NCBI RefSeq assembly: GCF_014904815.1 | Contig: NZ_JACZFR010000028.1 | Span: forward strand, 124,001 to 188,000 | Length of the DNA: 64,000 bases | Source: Microbulbifer taiwanensis | GTDB taxonomy: Bacteria; Pseudomonadota; Gammaproteobacteria; Pseudomonadales; Cellvibrionaceae | Direction of reading: 5' to 3' | In this document: positions 47,226-56,134 of the stretch, piece after piece | How positions within the stretch are numbered: position 1 is the first letter of the stretch | Layout: the number at the start of each line of letters is the position of its first letter | Translations under genes and position numbers: made by a program | The notes under the pieces: model-generated | Seen by the model: the letters and a program-made list of their open reading frames with translations, nothing else | Databases searched by the model: none | Told to the model about the DNA's origin: nothing

Positions 47226-47294
47226 TCGTCGTTCCGGCGCAGGCCGGAACCCAGGTGCCACCACTCTGGATACCGGCCTGCGCCGGTATGACGA
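47226..47294. repeat. Palindromic repeat, family A (complete copy, inverted)
   Basis: TCGTCGTTCCGGCGCAGGCC on the left and GGCCTGCGCCGGTATGACGA on the right. The asymmetric centre (CCCAGGTGCC) shows that this copy has the opposite orientation to the other complete copies. Confidence 0.8.
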
Positions 47295-47640
47295 ATGCGC
47301 GGAATGGGGATTCGCAACAGAACACCGTCAAAATTTTGAAAGATACCTCCTGCAGGATCGGCGGGGCGGCCGTCCGCCCATGGCCGCGATCGGCCCCTGA
47401 TCAAACATCGACCAAGGATTAAATTTACGCCACCAGAACTGTCCGTTCGAGTACCACTTTGCTCAAGGACTAATCAAACCGAAACAGTTATTGCCGTGGT
47501 TAATTTAAAGGCCGTTTACTATTAAAAAATATTCTTAAAAACCCCGCCGGACAAAAAGCCCTGTACAGCCTTTAACCACCCCCAGTAGCGGCGGGCTCTG
47601 GCGTGAAAGTGGCTACTGACGTCCACCGCCTACCCACAAT

Positions 47641-47649
47641 TTATCCACA
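47641..47649 (+). promoter_or_regulatory. DnaA box upstream of nrdA
   Basis: TTATCCACA, a perfect match to the high-affinity DnaA box, 43 bases before the first NrdR-type box. In E. coli DnaA regulates nrdAB, so the site has a plausible role here. Confidence 0.65.
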
Positions 47650-47688
47650 GAAAACCACAAGGTTATTCGGCTTGAATTAGCCCCTTCA

Positions 47689-47740
47689 CCGCATTATCTT
47701 GTAGCCCAGTCGAGGTGCTACCCCTATATATAGGGGTAGC
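47689..47740 (+). promoter_or_regulatory. Tandem NrdR boxes and nrdA promoter region
   Basis: A perfect 24-bp palindrome at 47717-47740 has the core CCCCTATATATAGGGG, which contains the NrdR box core CWATATATWG exactly. A weaker match, CATTATCTTG at 47692-47701 (8 of 10), is centred 32 bp upstream, three helical turns, which is how NrdR box pairs are arranged. The ATTATC of the upstream box can also act as a -10 element for TTGAAT at 47672, so bound NrdR would cover the promoter. Confidence 0.7.
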
Positions 47741-48071
47741 GCCCCAAAAGCACCCCTAGCCGACGGGGTGAAATCCGACGCATTGCCGCCGTTGCGGCAG
47801 CAGAGTCAGGCACAGCTTTTTCAAGCGAATTCAGAGGTAAACAGGCGGAAAGGATTATCCGCCGCAGGCACACGCCGGCAGACCTTCGGGGGGACACCGG
47901 CGATAGAGCGGCCTGTTACTCAGTGGCTTCCGGCACCGCCGCGACGCCGCTGGCAAAACGACGGACCCGTTCCGCACAACGCACACAACTCGGGGGCCAC
48001 TCGGTCGTGTGACAGCTGTTCAGGCGGACAGACGCGGAAAAAACAACAGTACAAATCTTGCGGAGATCTTC

Positions 48072-50993
48072 ATGCACACAGAGACAGGGCGCTCTCAATC
48101 CGTGCCTACCGAAAATGCGGGCACTTCCAGGGATCAGGCCAACGGCAGCACCACCCTCGCCGCCACTGCGCCGGGGCAGATTCGCGTTATCAAGCGCAAC
48201 GGCACCGTAGTGCCCTACGACGACAGCAAGATCTCCGTCGCTGTCACCAAGGCCTTCCTCGCTGTCGAGGGCGGCACTGCCGCGGCCTCCAGCCGTATCC
48301 ACGAACAGGTGGGCGAACTGGTGTCCCAGATCAGCGCCACCTTCAAGCGTCGCATGCCCTCCGGCGGCACCATCCATATCGAGGAGATCCAGGACCAGGT
48401 GGAGCTGGCCCTGATGCGCAACGGCGAGCACAAGATCGCCCGCGACTACGTGCTCTACCGCGAGGAGCACGCCCGCCTGCGCGCCGAGAAGGAACAGCAG
48501 CAGGCCGCCCCCCAGCCCGCCGATGCCCACCCGAGCATCCGCGTAAAAATGGAAGACGGCGCCCTGATCCCGCTGGATATGGAGCGCCTGCGCACCATCG
48601 TCAGCGAGGCCTGCGAGGGCCTGACCGATGTGAGCGGCGATGCGATTCTCAACGAAGCGCTGAAGAACCTCTACGACGGCGTGTCCGAAGACGACATCAA
48701 CACCGCGCTGGTAATCACCGCGCGCACCATGGTCGAGCAGGAACCCAACTACACCTACGCCACCGCCTGCCTGTTGCTGGACAAGCTGCGCGCCGAAGCC
48801 CTGCGCTTCCTCGGCGTGGCCGACGCCGCCACCCAGCACGAGATGGAAGCACTCTACGGTGTGACCCTGGCCGCCTATGTGGAAAAAGGCATAGCGCTGG
48901 AACTGCTGGACCCGGCCCTGGCCACCTTCGACCTGGAAAAACTGGGCGCGGCCATCAAGGGCGAACAGGATCACCAGTTCACCTACCTGGGCCTGCAGAC
49001 CCTGTACGACCGCTACTTCCTGCACAGCAATGACATCCGCTTCGAGCTGCCGCAGATCTTCTTTATGCGCGTCGCCATGGGCCTCGCCATCAACGAAGAC
49101 GACAAGAACGAGCGCGCGATCGAGTTCTACCAGCTGTTGAGCTCCTTCGACTACATGAGCTCCACCCCGACTCTGTTCAACGCCGGCACATTGCGCCCGC
49201 AGCTGTCCTCCTGCTACCTGACCACGGTACCGGACGACCTGCACGGTATCTACGGCGCCATCCAGGACAACGCCATGCTGTCCAAGTGGGCCGGCGGCCT
49301 GGGGAACGACTGGACGCCGGTGCGTTCACTGGGTTCCTACATCAAGGGCACCAATGGCAAATCCCAGGGTGTCGTGCCCTTCCTGAAAGTGGCCAACGAC
49401 ACCGCCGTGGCGGTGAACCAGGGCGGCAAGCGCAAGGGCGCCGTCTGTGCCTACCTGGAAACCTGGCACCTGGATATCGAGGAATTCCTCGAGCTGCGCA
49501 AGAACACCGGCGACGACCGCCGCCGCACCCACGATATGAACACCGCCAACTGGGTGCCGGACCTGTTTATGAAGCGCGTCTTCGAAGACAAGGAGTGGAC
49601 CCTCTTCTCCCCGGCGGACTGCCCGGACCTGCACGACCTCTTCGGCAGCGCGTTTGAAGAGCGCTACGAGCACTACGAGCAGCTGGTCGCCGAAGGCAAA
49701 CTGAAGCTGCACAAGAAAATCCGCGCGCTGGACCTGTGGCGCAAGATGCTGGGCATGCTGTTCGAAACCGGCCACCCCTGGATCACCTTCAAGGACAGCT
49801 GCAACCTGCGCAGCCCGCAGCAGCACGTGGGTGTGGTACACAGCTCCAATTTGTGCACCGAGATCACCCTGAACACCAAGGCCAACGACGAGATCGCCGT
49901 GTGCAACCTGGGCTCCGTGAACCTGGCCCAGCATATCGAAGACGGCAAGCTGGATCAGGCCAAGCTGGCCCGCACCGTCAAGACCGCCGTGCGCATGCTC
50001 GATAACGTCATCGACATCAACTACTACTCGGTGGAAACCGCGCGCCAGTCCAACATGCGCCACCGCCCGGTAGGCCTGGGCCTGATGGGCTTCCAGGACG
50101 CGCTGTACAAAGCCGGTATTTCCTACGCCAGCGACGAGGCCACCGCCTTCGCCGACACCAGCATGGAGGCGATCAGCTACCAGGCCATCTCCGCCTCCAG
50201 CGACCTGGCGGCCGAGCGCGGCAAATACCAGAGCTATAAAGGCTCCCTGTGGAGCAAGGGCATACTGCCGTTGGATTCCATCCAGGTACTGGCCGAGCAG
50301 CGCGGCGAGCAGTTTATCGAACAGGACACCAGCAGCACCCTGGACTGGGACAGCCTGCGCGGCAAGGTGGCCAAGCAGGGCATGCGCAACTCCAACGTGA
50401 TGGCCATCGCCCCGACGGCGACCATCGCCAATATTACCGGTGTGTCCCAGTCCATCGAGCCGACTTACCAGAACCTCTACGTGAAATCGAACCTGTCCGG
50501 CGAGTTCACCGTGGTCAACCCCTACCTGGTACACGACCTCAAGGATCGCGGCCTGTGGGACAAGGTGATGGTCAACGACCTCAAATACTACGAGGGCTCT
50601 GTACAGAAGATCGACCGTATCCCGGCCGACCTAAAGGCCAGGTACGCCACCGCATTTGAAGTGGAGCCGCGCTGGATCGTCGACGCCGCCAGCCGCCGCC
50701 AGAAGTGGATCGACCAGGCCCAGTCCCTGAACCTGTATATCGCCGGCGCCGACGGCAAGAAACTGGACCTGACCTACCGCATGGCCTGGTACCGCGGTCT
50801 CAAGACCACCTACTACCTGCGCGCCCTGGCCGCCACCAGCACGGAGAAATCCACCGTCAGCGGCGGCACCCTGAACGCGGTCAGCGCCGGCGGTGGCAAC
50901 GGCGTAGCGGCAGCACCGGCGGCCGAACCGACGGCAGCACCGGTACCCCAGGCCTGCTCCCTGGACGACCCGGACTGCGAGGCCTGTCAGTAA
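48072..50993 (+). CDS. nrdA: Class Ia ribonucleoside-diphosphate reductase alpha subunit
   Basis: A 973-residue catalytic subunit that reduces ribonucleoside diphosphates. Two N-terminal ATP-cone domains (about 37-140, starting IRVIKRNGTVVPYDDSKI, and about 155-250) sense ATP/dATP. Active-site residues are Cys381 (LSSCYLTTV), Cys595 and Glu597 (NLCTEITL) and Cys611 (AVCNLGSVNL); the C-terminal redox tail is CSLDDPDCEACQ. The long form with two cones is known from Pseudomonas. The ATG at 48072 follows GCGGAG; the frame upstream to 48009 is leader. The small subunit gene nrdB follows after 545 bases. Confidence 0.96.
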   Translation: MHTETGRSQSVPTENAGTSRDQANGSTTLAATAPGQIRVIKRNGTVVPYDDSKISVAVTKAFLAVEGGTAAASSRIHEQVGELVSQISATFKRRMPSGGTIHIEEIQDQVELALMRNGEHKIARDYVLYREEHARLRAEKEQQQAAPQPADAHPSIRVKMEDGALIPLDMERLRTIVSEACEGLTDVSGDAILNEALKNLYDGVSEDDINTALVITARTMVEQEPNYTYATACLLLDKLRAEALRFLGVADAATQHEMEALYGVTLAAYVEKGIALELLDPALATFDLEKLGAAIKGEQDHQFTYLGLQTLYDRYFLHSNDIRFELPQIFFMRVAMGLAINEDDKNERAIEFYQLLSSFDYMSSTPTLFNAGTLRPQLSSCYLTTVPDDLHGIYGAIQDNAMLSKWAGGLGNDWTPVRSLGSYIKGTNGKSQGVVPFLKVANDTAVAVNQGGKRKGAVCAYLETWHLDIEEFLELRKNTGDDRRRTHDMNTANWVPDLFMKRVFEDKEWTLFSPADCPDLHDLFGSAFEERYEHYEQLVAEGKLKLHKKIRALDLWRKMLGMLFETGHPWITFKDSCNLRSPQQHVGVVHSSNLCTEITLNTKANDEIAVCNLGSVNLAQHIEDGKLDQAKLARTVKTAVRMLDNVIDINYYSVETARQSNMRHRPVGLGLMGFQDALYKAGISYASDEATAFADTSMEAISYQAISASSDLAAERGKYQSYKGSLWSKGILPLDSIQVLAEQRGEQFIEQDTSSTLDWDSLRGKVAKQGMRNSNVMAIAPTATIANITGVSQSIEPTYQNLYVKSNLSGEFTVVNPYLVHDLKDRGLWDKVMVNDLKYYEGSVQKIDRIPADLKARYATAFEVEPRWIVDAASRRQKWIDQAQSLNLYIAGADGKKLDLTYRMAWYRGLKTTYYLRALAATSTEKSTVSGGTLNAVSAGGGNGVAAAPAAEPTAAPVPQACSLDDPDCEACQ

Positions 50994-51538
50994 GCGCCTT
51001 ATTCTCTGTTCCCCTCTCCCGCTTGCGGGACAAATCGGCAGGTCAGCCGATTGGGACGCCGAAGGCGCCGCGAAGCGGCGAGCGCCATGGATGGCGCGAG
51101 TCAGTGGGTTAGGGGAGAGGGCCGGGCCAAAGGCCCGAATGAACGAACAAAAGAACTCTCGGGGGAGAGCGTCGCAACCGCGCAAGCGGCCAAGACCATG
51201 CGCAGCGACCCCGGTCCACCCTGCCCTTTCCGGGGGAAAGGTAGGAAAAAAATACGGACCGGGTGTCGGCTGTGCCCCAACGAGCCTGCCTGCAGGCGAA
51301 CGCCGGGCGATTTCCTTGGCGCTGAAGGCTCTGCTCGGCAAGGCGGCGAAGCCGCCCCTGGATCCCGGAGCGAGCCCGGGATAACGACAAAGTCAAAATG
51401 TCGTCATACCGGCGCGGGCCGGTATCCAGAAATACGGGCACTGAACCCGCCCCCTGCTGCGATTCCCGCTATGGGGCCCGCAGGAAAATGGACAACAAAA
51501 TCGAACTCACAAAGAAAAGACGGATCAAAAGGCCTACT
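50994..51538. other. Repeat-rich spacer between nrdA and nrdB
   Basis: No convincing gene. Near-complementary CCCCTCTCCCG (about 51010) and GGGGAGAGGGC (about 51112) bound a palindromic block containing smaller hairpins (GGTCAGCC, GGCGCCGCGAAGCGGCG). A half family A repeat lies at 51401-51429. The open frame at 51051-51545 is arginine- and glycine-rich and looks like repeat translation. Confidence 0.55.
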
Positions 51539-52819
51539 ATGCTGAGCTGGGACGACTTCGACACACAGCCCCAACAACCCAAGAAAGCAACCGAACCGCG
51601 ACCGGCGCCGGAGACGCTGCAAAAAGAAGTATCCGAACCGGCGGCCTCTTATAGTGCCCACAGCGCTGTAGAAGCCACCAGCGCTCCGGCGTCGCCCGCG
51701 GCCCAATCCACCGCTGCTCCTGCCTCCTCCGCAGTCGAAGCCGCGCGGGCCGCCGTAGCCGACCTGGACCCGGCCCCGGGTCTGGAAGAACTGGAAATGG
51801 GCGCCGCCCGTATCCAGGTGGACGAAAAGCGCATCATCAACTGCCGCGCCGACCTCAACCAGCTGGTGCCCTTCAAGTACGACTGGGCCTGGCAGAAATA
51901 CCTCGACGGCTGCGCCAACCACTGGATGCCGCAGGAAGTCAACATGAACAAGGACGTGTCCATGTGGAAAGACCCCGAGGGTCTGACCGAGGACGAGCGC
52001 CGCATCGTGGAATACTCCCTGGGCTACTTCTCCACCGCCGACTCCCTGGTGGCGAACAACCTGGTGCTGGCCATCTACCGGCATATCACCAACCCCGAGT
52101 GCCGCCAGTACATACTGCGCCAGTCCTTCGAGGAAGCCATCCACACCCACGCCTACCAGTACTGCGTGGAGTCCCTGGGCATGGACGAGGGCGAAGTCTT
52201 CAACATGTACCGCGAGATTCCGTCAGTAGCCAAGAAAGCCGCCTGGAGCCTGTCACACACCCAGTCCATCGGCGACCCCAACTTCAAGACCGGCACTCCG
52301 GAGGCCGACCAGGAGCTGCTGCGCAACCTGATCGCCTTCTACGCCGTCACCGAGGGTATCTTCTTCTACTGTGGCTTCACCCAGATACTGTCCATGGGCC
52401 GCCGCAACAAGATGACCGGCGTCGCCGAACAGTTCCAGTACATACTGCGCGACGAGTCCATGCACCTGAACTTCGGCATCGACGTGATCAACCAGATCAA
52501 ACTGGAAAACCCGCACCTGTGGACGGAAGAGTTCAAGCAGGAAGTGACCCAGATGATCCTGGAAGGCATGGAACTGGAAGTGGCCTACGCCCGCGACACC
52601 ATGCCCCGCGGCGTACTCGGCATGAACGCGAACATGATGGAGGAATACCTCCACTTTATCGCCAATCGCCGCCTGAGCCAGCTGGGCCTGAAAGAACACT
52701 TCCCGGGCGCCCAGAACCCCTTCCCCTGGATGTCCGAGATTATGGACCTGCGCAAGGAGAAGAACTTCTTCGAGACGCGGGTGATTGAATACCAGACTGG
52801 TGGTGCGCTTCAGTGGTAA
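51539..52819 (+). CDS. nrdB: Class Ia ribonucleoside-diphosphate reductase beta subunit
   Basis: A 426-residue radical-generating subunit. Iron ligands and the radical tyrosine are recognisable in [14 protein letters not shown] (Glu, His, Tyr) and [10 protein letters not shown]; the C-terminal peptide that docks on NrdA ends TGGALQW. I chose the ATG at 51539 (MLSWDDFD, preceded by AAAAGG), which matches the usual N-terminus of this subtype; an ATG at 51488 would add 17 basic residues. Residues about 12-75 are an Ala/Pro/Ser-rich linker, unusual in length. Confidence 0.94.
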   Translation: MLSWDDFDTQPQQPKKATEPRPAPETLQKEVSEPAASYSAHSAVEATSAPASPAAQSTAAPASSAVEAARAAVADLDPAPGLEELEMGAARIQVDEKRIINCRADLNQLVPFKYDWAWQKYLDGCANHWMPQEVNMNKDVSMWKDPEGLTEDERRIVEYSLGYFSTADSLVANNLVLAIYRHITNPECRQYILRQSFEEAIHTHAYQYCVESLGMDEGEVFNMYREIPSVAKKAAWSLSHTQSIGDPNFKTGTPEADQELLRNLIAFYAVTEGIFFYCGFTQILSMGRRNKMTGVAEQFQYILRDESMHLNFGIDVINQIKLENPHLWTEEFKQEVTQMILEGMELEVAYARDTMPRGVLGMNANMMEEYLHFIANRRLSQLGLKEHFPGAQNPFPWMSEIMDLRKEKNFFETRVIEYQTGGALQW

Positions 52820-52883
52820 CAACCAAGAAGCAATAAGCAGGGACAACTACAAAAAGTAGTCGCTCACAGGAAGAGAGGTATTG

Positions 52884-52909
52884 AAAGCGGGCGAAAGCCC
52901 GCTTTTTTT
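52884..52909 (+). terminator. Rho-independent terminator after nrdB
   Basis: AAAGCGGGC, loop GAAA, GCCCGCTTT followed by a T run: a perfect stem with a GAAA tetraloop, 65 bases past the nrdB stop. Confidence 0.9.
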
Positions 52910-53243
52910 GTGCATCCTAGTATCAACTTTGAACCGCGACAAAAGTAATTTGGATTAGTTCAGACCAAATCTGACACATCTCCGTGAAAAGAAGGGGCTT
53001 ACCGGTTTTGATGAAGGTGACCAAACCTGAAACCAAAACCAAGGATAAATCCCATAATCCATACTAACGATCGCATCATTAAACACAAGACCGGACTGCT
53101 CAACCTGGCGGAAGAACTCGGCAATATCTCGAAAGCCTGCAAGATGCTTGGCGTGTCGCGAGATACCTTTTATCGGTACAAAGAGGCGGTCTCCAGTGGC
53201 GGCGCGGATGCCCTGCTGGAGAAGAGCCGTAAGCGTCCGGGCA

Positions 53244-54788
53244 TCACACCTTGTCAGACGGAACCCAGTTATGAGGCAGCAGCTCGCCGATAGCACTGGC
53301 ACGCTGCATGATGTCTTTCAGATACGCATAGGGGTCGTGACCATTCAGCCTGGCTGACTGGATCAGACTCATGATCGCTGCTGCACGCTGGCCACTGCGC
53401 ATGCTGCCGGCGAACAGCCAGCTACTGCGCCCCAGAGCCCACGGCCGGATCTGGTTTTCCACATGATTGTTGTCGATGGGCACTGCGCCGTCGTCACAGT
53501 AGCGCGTCAGCGCTTGCCAACGTTTTAGGCTGTAATCGATAGCTTTGTCCGTTGCCGATCCATTGGGCACCTTTTGTCGGTGCGTTCTCAACCACTGGCG
53601 GAGACTGTCCAGTAACGGTTTTGATCGCTGCTCGCGGAGCTGCTTTCTCGCCTCTACGGTGAGCTCTTTGGCTTCCCTCTCAGCATCGTAGAGCTGCTGG
53701 ATGAGCTGCAGGGCCTGCTCAGCAATCTGGCTTTTGTTTGCTGTATAGAGGTCGTAGAACTTCCGGCGTGCATGGGCCATGCAGCCGATCTCGGTGATGC
53801 CCTTGTTGAAGCCAGCCTTGTAGCCGCTGTAGTCGTCGCAGACCAGTTTGCCCTGCCAGCCTTCGAGGAAGGTGCGCGCATTGGCACCAGCGCGGGTTTC
53901 CGCGAAGTCGTAGACCACGGCTTTAACTGCGGCAGTAGAGGTACTGCAGTAGGCCCAGATATAGGCGCGGTGAGCTTTCTTCTTGCCTGGCGCCAGCATG
54001 GGCACCGGGGTTTCATCGGCATGGAGTACCGGGTGCTGCAGCAGTGCTTCGCGAAGAGCATCCACCAGTGGCTGCAAGGCAACGCCACAGCGACCAACCC
54101 ATTCCGCCAGGGTGGAGCGGGAGATGGCGAGTCCGGCACGGGCAAAGATTCTTTCCTGCCGGTAGAGCGGCAGGTGATCGGCATACTTGGCGACTAGCAG
54201 GTGGGCCAGCAGGCCACTGGTGGGGATGCCCTTGTCGACGATCTGTGGCGGCACCGGCGCCTGGGTGATGCTTTCACAGCGTTTACAGGCCCACTTGTCG
54301 CGGATATGGCGCTCCACGGTGAAGGTACCCGGGATGTAATCAAGCTTTTCGCTGATGTCTTCGCCAATGCGTTGGAGCTGACAACCACAATCGCACTGGG
54401 TGTGCTCAGGCTCGTGTTCGATGATTCGGCGCGGTAGCTCCGGCGGCAGCGACGACCGTTTGGGTTGACGCTTCGCCGACTGGGGAGTGGACTCAGCGGG
54501 TCCGGCCAGCTCCATCTCTACGGCGGCGATATCCGCATCCACCAGCTCATCCAGCAGACTGGCCAGATGGGTGTTCAGTGCTTCACTGCTCTTGCCGAAG
54601 TGGTGCCGCTTGAGGATGGCCAGCTCTTGTTTGAGCTTGTCGTTCAGTAGTTGCTGATTGTGGAGCTGGTTATTTTGCTGAGTGATGGTTTGATCTTTTT
54701 CCGCCGCCTCAGATAGCAACTGCGCCGCAAGCTGGCGCAGTTGTTCGACATTGAGGTTGCTGAGATCGGGCGGTGTCGTCATGGCCAT
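53244..54788 (-). CDS. tnpC: IS66 family transposase TnpC
   Basis: A 514-residue transposase. A coiled-coil N-terminus (about 20-70) leads to the zinc-finger region CDCGCQLQRIGEDISEKL and CKRCES, then the DDE domain with LHADETPVPML, LVCDDYSGYKAGF and HVENQIRPWALGRSSWLF. The C-terminal IS66 tail (AAAIMSLIQSARLNGHDPYA) is complete. Last gene of the element. Confidence 0.95.
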   Translation of the reverse strand: MAMTTPPDLSNLNVEQLRQLAAQLLSEAAEKDQTITQQNNQLHNQQLLNDKLKQELAILKRHHFGKSSEALNTHLASLLDELVDADIAAVEMELAGPAESTPQSAKRQPKRSSLPPELPRRIIEHEPEHTQCDCGCQLQRIGEDISEKLDYIPGTFTVERHIRDKWACKRCESITQAPVPPQIVDKGIPTSGLLAHLLVAKYADHLPLYRQERIFARAGLAISRSTLAEWVGRCGVALQPLVDALREALLQHPVLHADETPVPMLAPGKKKAHRAYIWAYCSTSTAAVKAVVYDFAETRAGANARTFLEGWQGKLVCDDYSGYKAGFNKGITEIGCMAHARRKFYDLYTANKSQIAEQALQLIQQLYDAEREAKELTVEARKQLREQRSKPLLDSLRQWLRTHRQKVPNGSATDKAIDYSLKRWQALTRYCDDGAVPIDNNHVENQIRPWALGRSSWLFAGSMRSGQRAAAIMSLIQSARLNGHDPYAYLKDIMQRASAIGELLPHNWVPSDKV

Positions 54789-54864
54789 TATCCTGCCAGA
54801 GTCCAGCGCCGATGGTGATTACCAGATGGGACTTTTTCACTGGCGTGTTGGCCAGTGAGGAAGG

Positions 54865-55200
54865 TTAGAGCATGGCAATACGGTTATCGCGGCCGACCTG
54901 ATGCCAGGGCAGCCCGATCACCAGTGCCTGTAACTGCTCTAAGGTCAGGGTGACGCGTTCACCCTGCCAGGGTTTGCCCCAGGCAAAGCTGCCTTGGTGC
55001 AGGCGACGGGCTGCGAGCCTCAGGCCGAAGCCATCGTGCACCAGTACCTTCATGCGGTTGCCGCGTTTGTTGGCAAATAGGTAGGCACAGCGGGGTTTGG
55101 CTTCACCGAACACCTGAACCACGCGTGCCAGAGCCGTATCCGGCCCGGCGCGCATGTCCAGCGGCTCGGTGGCCATCCAGATCTCATCGACCTGAATCAC
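54865..55200 (-). CDS. tnpB: IS66 accessory protein TnpB
   Basis: A 111-residue IS66 Orf2-like protein, with the family motifs EPLDMRAGPDTALARVVQVF, AYLFANKRGNRMKVLVHDGFG and LARR...G-SFAWGKPW. It overlaps tnpA by four bases. Its role in transposition is required but not well defined. Confidence 0.94.
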   Translation of the reverse strand: MIQVDEIWMATEPLDMRAGPDTALARVVQVFGEAKPRCAYLFANKRGNRMKVLVHDGFGLRLAARRLHQGSFAWGKPWQGERVTLTLEQLQALVIGLPWHQVGRDNRIAML

Positions 55201-55529
55201 GACTGCAGAGACCGGAGCCAGGGGATAGCGAGGTCGATTTGGGCGAGAGGCCAGCGCACCTTGATACCGGGGAGTTCGAAGACTACGTCGTTTGTCGTCC
55301 CGCCTGGGGTAGGCAGGGGTACGGGGACAAACTTCTGCTCGGTGAGCTTCCGTTTACCCTCTGCCTCGCGCCGCCACTTGTGGATGAGGTTGGCGTTAAT
55401 ACCGTGCTGGAGGGCAACGCTGGCGACGGAAGTGCCAGGTTCCAGGCACTCTTTAAGGATCTTGGCCTTAAGCTCTGGGGAATACCGGCGACGCTTAGCG
55501 GGTGTCTTAGCGGGGATAATTTCACTCAT
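55197..55529 (-). CDS. tnpA: IS66 accessory protein TnpA
   Basis: A 110-residue protein with a helix-turn-helix of the transposase IS3/IS66 type: RRRYSPELKAKILKECLE, GTSVASVALQHGINANLIHK and WRREAEGK. First gene of the element, near its right end; the start MSEIIPAKTPAKRR lies about 80 bases inside the terminal repeat. Confidence 0.93.
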   Translation of the reverse strand: MSEIIPAKTPAKRRRYSPELKAKILKECLEPGTSVASVALQHGINANLIHKWRREAEGKRKLTEQKFVPVPLPTPGGTTNDVVFELPGIKVRWPLAQIDLAIPWLRSLQS

Positions 55530-56134
55530 ATTAGGTGTCCACTTGTTGATAGGTGGACACCTAAATTACAGCGCAGAATTTAGCTGGGTAGATGGGTTTG
55601 CCGGACGCTTACGAAGAGCCGGCGGGTGTCAAACCACAAGAATCGCGTTGATTCCGCTATCGAAGAGGCGGTATTGGCCTATGCAGTTGAGTAGCCTGCT
55701 CACGGTCAGGTACGAGCGTCCAATGAACTACGCAAGCGTGGGGTGTTTGTCTCGCCGAGCGGAGTTCGCAGTATCTGGCTGAGGCATGACCTGGCCAACT
55801 TCAAGCTCCGCCTGGAGGCGCTGGAAGCCAAAGTGGCTGAAGAAGGCCTGATTCTCACTGAATCCCAAGTGCAAGCGTTGGAACGCAAGCGCCACGATGA
55901 CGAAGCCTACGGTGAGATTGAGACCCAGCACCCAGGCTATCTGGGATCGCAAGACACCTTCTACGTCGGTACCTTCAAGGGTGATGGTCGAGTGTACCAG
56001 CAGACCTACGTCGACACCTATGCGAAAGTCGCGCACTGCAAGCTGTACACAGCCAAGACTCCTATCGGTGGGGTCGCGCCCGGAAAGCTGGAAAAAACTT
56101 AACTTACTGTCCGGAAACAGTTGACCACTACTTA

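Larger units (their letters stand above)
47174..48071. other. Long argF-nrdA intergenic region
   Basis: Almost 900 bases without a credible gene. In order it holds an inverted family A repeat (47226-47294), a half family B repeat (about 47358-47397), an AT-rich stretch, a DnaA box, two NrdR-type boxes with the probable nrdA promoter, and a roughly 330-base leader before the nrdA start. The leader contains GGGGTGAAATCC, a CCGCCGTTG patch and AGTCAGGCAC, faintly like a cobalamin riboswitch core. Confidence 0.6.
53231..55612 (-). mobile_element. Complete IS66-family insertion sequence with 8-bp target duplication
   Basis: The ends are GTAAGCGTCCGG at 53231 and its complement ending at 55612, the terminal repeats of IS66 elements. 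The element is flanked by a perfect direct repeat GAAGAGCC (53223-53230 and 55613-55620), the 8-bp duplication IS66 makes. Inside are tnpA, tnpB and tnpC in the standard order, all open. The target was an IS481-type transposase gene. Intact ends and frames mean a recent insertion. Confidence 0.93.
52945..56102 (+). pseudogene. IS481-family transposase remnant, split by IS66 and truncated
   Basis: Two pieces of one plus-strand transposase flank the IS66 insertion. The first (about 53021-53230) reads NDRIIKHKTGLLNLAEELGN and GVSRDTFYRYKEA, the helix-turn-helix start of IS481 transposases. The second (about 55621-56102) continues with NHKNRVDSAIEEAVLAYAVE, an in-frame TAG, then NELRKRGVFVSPSGVRSIWL and DTFYVGTFKGDGRVYQQTYV. 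The match ends near AKTPI, so most of the DDE domain is gone. The segment at about 52950-52978 (GGATTAGTTCAGACCAAATC) looks like the element's left terminal repeat. No start codon with a good signal is seen. Confidence 0.82.

Noticed and set aside
47916..49244. A 442-codon minus-strand frame opposite the nrdA start
   Set aside because: Shadow of nrdA; no family features.
51051..51545. A 164-codon frame in the nrdA-nrdB spacer
   Set aside because: It translates palindromic repeats and is Arg/Gly/Pro-rich; no homology pattern, no ribosome binding site of note.
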